62,890 nucleotides of DNA. Source: Pseudomonadota bacterium. GTDB lineage: Bacteria; Desulfobacterota; Desulfobacteria; Desulfobacterales; Desulfobacteraceae. The position numbers were made by a program, and so were the translations under genes. The stretch covers positions 1 through 62,890 of the forward strand of contig JAHJLN010000166.1 in NCBI GenBank assembly GCA_018821715.1, written 5' to 3'. Positions 61,538 through 62,890 of this stretch are shown piece by piece; position 1 is the stretch's first letter, and each line of letters starts with the position of its first letter. The notes below the pieces were generated by a model. The model ran no database searches. It was given only the letters and a program-made list of their open reading frames with translations, and had not been told where the DNA came from.

Positions 61538-61743
61538 ATCCGGTCCTTGTCTGTTTTTGTCAGATTGTTAAAGTTGTCTTTGTTGATGATCTTTTCATCT
61601 TGATATTCTTCGAAAAATTTTCTAATTCTGATAAATCCTGTGCCATATTTTTCAATATCCCCCATAAGGTAAAAAGATTTGGCCGGCAATTTATTTTGGA
61701 TGGATGACACAGATTCCTCTCTGGTCAGATCTTCAAATTTCAT
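61534..61743 (-). pseudogene. C-terminal scrap of an AlbA_2/RecG-like ATP-binding regulator (69 aa)
   Basis: FYLMGDIEKYGTGFIRIRKFFEEY is, in two overlapping parts, the conserved C-terminal block of the AlbA_2/RecG-like transcriptional regulators, which normally have 400-500 residues. Only this end remains, joined to an unrelated start (KFEDLTREESVS). It overlaps the DUF945 start by 4 bases. A small functional protein is unlikely. Confidence 0.6.
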
Positions 61744-62073
61744 GACTTTTATTGAACCCGTATTACATCGTATATCATGCTTTATCTACTATGATATTTC
61801 AGGAAAAGAGTAAACCCAAAATTCAAACATGAGAGGATTTGAACATGGCTCTTTGATAATTTCGCAACCTTATTTCAGAAAAATCAATACCAGCCATCAA
61901 AAACCGAAATTCGAGAGTCTGTTTCATCATAACCTAAAAGGTTCCGCGCGACCAATTCAAGGACATAATCCGAAACCTTTACCAAAGGGTCATAGATCAA
62001 GATGGCGTAATCTTTTTTCGATAATGTCAAATTCTTCGATAAAACTCGATTTATTTGTACTTTATAAAATGTG
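61744..62073. other. Region with gene scraps upstream of the TetR gene
   Basis: On the minus strand 62030-61884 is a 48-codon frame from a TTG with protein-like content (YAILIYDPLVKVSDYVLELV, then ARNLLGYDE and ISVFDGWY), ending in TGA. I do not recognise it; with the nearby AlbA_2 scrap it suggests a decayed accessory locus. The 82-codon plus-strand frame here is a shadow of it. Confidence 0.3.
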
Positions 62074-62111
62074 TTGACATTACCATAGATTTTTTATACT
62101 GACATGTCAGT
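62074..62111 (+). promoter_or_regulatory. Promoter and operator of the TetR gene
   Basis: TTGACA (62074-62079) and TATACT (62095-62100) with a 15-base spacer form the promoter. The perfect palindrome ACTGACATGTCAGT (62098-62111) overlaps the -10 box, as expected of self-repression. Confidence 0.7.
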
Positions 62112-62139
62112 TCAATTATTTTAAAAGGAGACGGCTACA

Positions 62140-62769
62140 TTGCAGGGTGAAGATCGAAAACAGCAAATTCTGAGTGCTGCCATAAAGGTTTTTTCACAGT
62201 ATGGATATGAAAAAACCAGCATTGCAATGGTTTGTGAAAAAGCTATGATTGCACGCGGCACCATTTACCAATACTTTAAAAATAAACACAGCCTGTTTCG
62301 GGAGATCGTTGAGACATACAGCAAAAAGATACAAGTCCTAGGCCAGCCCATGGATCTCAGCGATCCCGATTGTCCGCCACCGGAAGAATTTTTATTTATT
62401 CGGTTTTATTTGATGTTTGAAGAAGTTTTCAATAACAAGGAGGTTTTTTCCATCATTCTTCGGGAAGCATTAACCATGAGCGCAAACACCGAAGATATCG
62501 TTTCAGAGACCAACAAGGCGTTTACGGATTTGATTGGAGAAGAGATTGACAATGGTATCCGGGCAGGAGTTTATCGCCCCATTGATTCACAGGTAACCGC
62601 AACCTTTATCTATCATGGGATGCGAGGAATCATCGAACGATACTTACTGGACGCCGAGGATTCTATTTCACGAAAAGAATTGGCGGAAAAGGCCATGAAA
62701 CTATGCCTTGCCTTTTTTTACTATGATGCGTCAGGGCACACAACTCCTCCGGATCTGGATAAACTGTAG
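62140..62769 (+). CDS. TetR-family transcriptional regulator (209 aa)
   Basis: It starts at TTG with AAGGAG 9 bases upstream. The DNA-binding domain has ILSAAIKVFSQYGYEKTSI, VCEKAMIARGTIYQYFKNK and SLFREIV at about residues 10-55. The C-terminal helical part is of the TetR_C_11/AcrR-like kind with unknown ligand. The palindrome ACTGACATGTCAGT in its promoter recurs just after the gene at 62828, so it probably controls itself and the next gene beyond the window, often an efflux or RND system (inference). Confidence 0.88.
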   Translation: MQGEDRKQQILSAAIKVFSQYGYEKTSIAMVCEKAMIARGTIYQYFKNKHSLFREIVETYSKKIQVLGQPMDLSDPDCPPPEEFLFIRFYLMFEEVFNNKEVFSIILREALTMSANTEDIVSETNKAFTDLIGEEIDNGIRAGVYRPIDSQVTATFIYHGMRGIIERYLLDAEDSISRKELAEKAMKLCLAFFYYDASGHTTPPDLDKL

Positions 62770-62827
62770 CTATTTTTTTTAATGATGAATGAAGATTTAA
62801 TTTTTTGTGTATCAGCCAATGCAGAGA

Positions 62828-62841
62828 ACTGATATGTCAGT
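62828..62841. promoter_or_regulatory. Second TetR operator copy
   Basis: ACTGATATGTCAGT differs at one base from the operator at 62098-62111. It lies 59 bases after the TetR gene stop codon and probably belongs to the promoter of the next gene. Confidence 0.6.
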
Positions 62842-62890
62842 TTTTTATTGAGAAAAGGGAATTGAGACCAATCGCTGTTTCATAAAATAA

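Noticed and set aside
61829..62077. 82-codon plus-strand frame before the last TetR gene
   Set aside because: Its composition looks like antisense of the protein-like minus frame at 61884-62030 and it has no ribosome site.
1..62890. CRISPR array, tRNA or rRNA genes
   Set aside because: No regularly spaced repeats and no recognisable tRNA or rRNA sequence were found on either strand by eye.

Overview
The window looks like a piece of chromosome from a strictly anaerobic, sulfate-reducing-type member of the Desulfobacterales (Desulfobacula/Desulfobacter-like). This is an inference from gene content: an electron-transfer flavoprotein with CoA-linked beta-oxidation enzymes, a stand-alone nickel CO dehydrogenase (CooS), a long-form GAPDH, a PPDK-like dikinase, many lipoproteins and two-component proteins, and a moderately AT-rich base composition. 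I saw no rRNA, tRNA or CRISPR array.

Layout. 1-0.2 kb: edge of a group II intron/reverse-transcriptase-like element. 0.2-4.2 kb (minus): four consecutive lipoprotein genes (LpoB-like, COG3014-like, two LPP20-like) ending in a receiver-only response regulator. 4.4-7.0 kb (minus): nitroreductase, etfA, etfB. 7.2-15.6 kb (plus): acyl-CoA dehydrogenase, biotin-dependent carboxyltransferase, a collapsed 3-hydroxyacyl-CoA dehydrogenase remnant, DUF362 protein, TetR regulator, APH-type kinase, intact 3-hydroxyacyl-CoA dehydrogenase, MaoC hydratase and acyl-ACP-type thioesterase. The two arms diverge from matching promoters around a shared palindrome. 15.6-25 kb (minus): a giant membrane protein, a class II Fic protein with tandem operators, Pal, a GT2 glycosyltransferase and a membrane metallophosphoesterase. 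25-30.2 kb: an accessory patch with an AbiE pair whose antitoxin is truncated, an HxlR/FMN-reductase divergent pair, and a hydrolase and methyltransferase separated by an attC-like site. 30.4-37.7 kb (minus): DUF3108 protein, GAPDH, a 1398-residue PPDK-like protein without the PEP barrel, glutaminase. 38-42.2 kb (minus): HDOD-histidine kinase, MshEN-domain protein and MinD-like ATPase. 42.4-45.9 kb: a triple CxxC-repeat protein, an unknown small protein, a metallo-hydrolase and a hybrid histidine kinase. 45.9-51.7 kb (minus): cooS, a lactonase-like hydrolase and a polar amino-acid ABC transporter, with a divergent M20 amidohydrolase. 53.4-57.3 kb: metallophosphoesterase plus a ParB-like/Lrp-ligand-domain fusion, a metallo-beta-lactamase-fold protein and a DUF2817 peptidase. 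57.5-62.9 kb: SLC13 transporter, PilZ protein, Ogt, DUF945 protein, gene remnants and a self-regulated TetR gene.

How the genes may work together. The strongest system-level reading is the 4.4-15.6 kb cluster. The acyl-CoA dehydrogenase has a YDGADEVH motif like the ACAD10/11 group, and the APH-type kinase matches the kinase half of those proteins, so the pair resembles a split ACAD11 or LvaA/LvaC of levulinate catabolism. With MaoC hydratase, 3-hydroxyacyl-CoA dehydrogenase and ETF, this suggests an anaerobic route for 4-hydroxyacyl-CoA compounds under TetR control. Other candidates for new biology are the PPDK-like dikinase with an unknown 900-residue N-terminus, the HDOD-kinase/MshEN/MinD set, and the phosphoesterase with its ParB/Lrp fusion partner.
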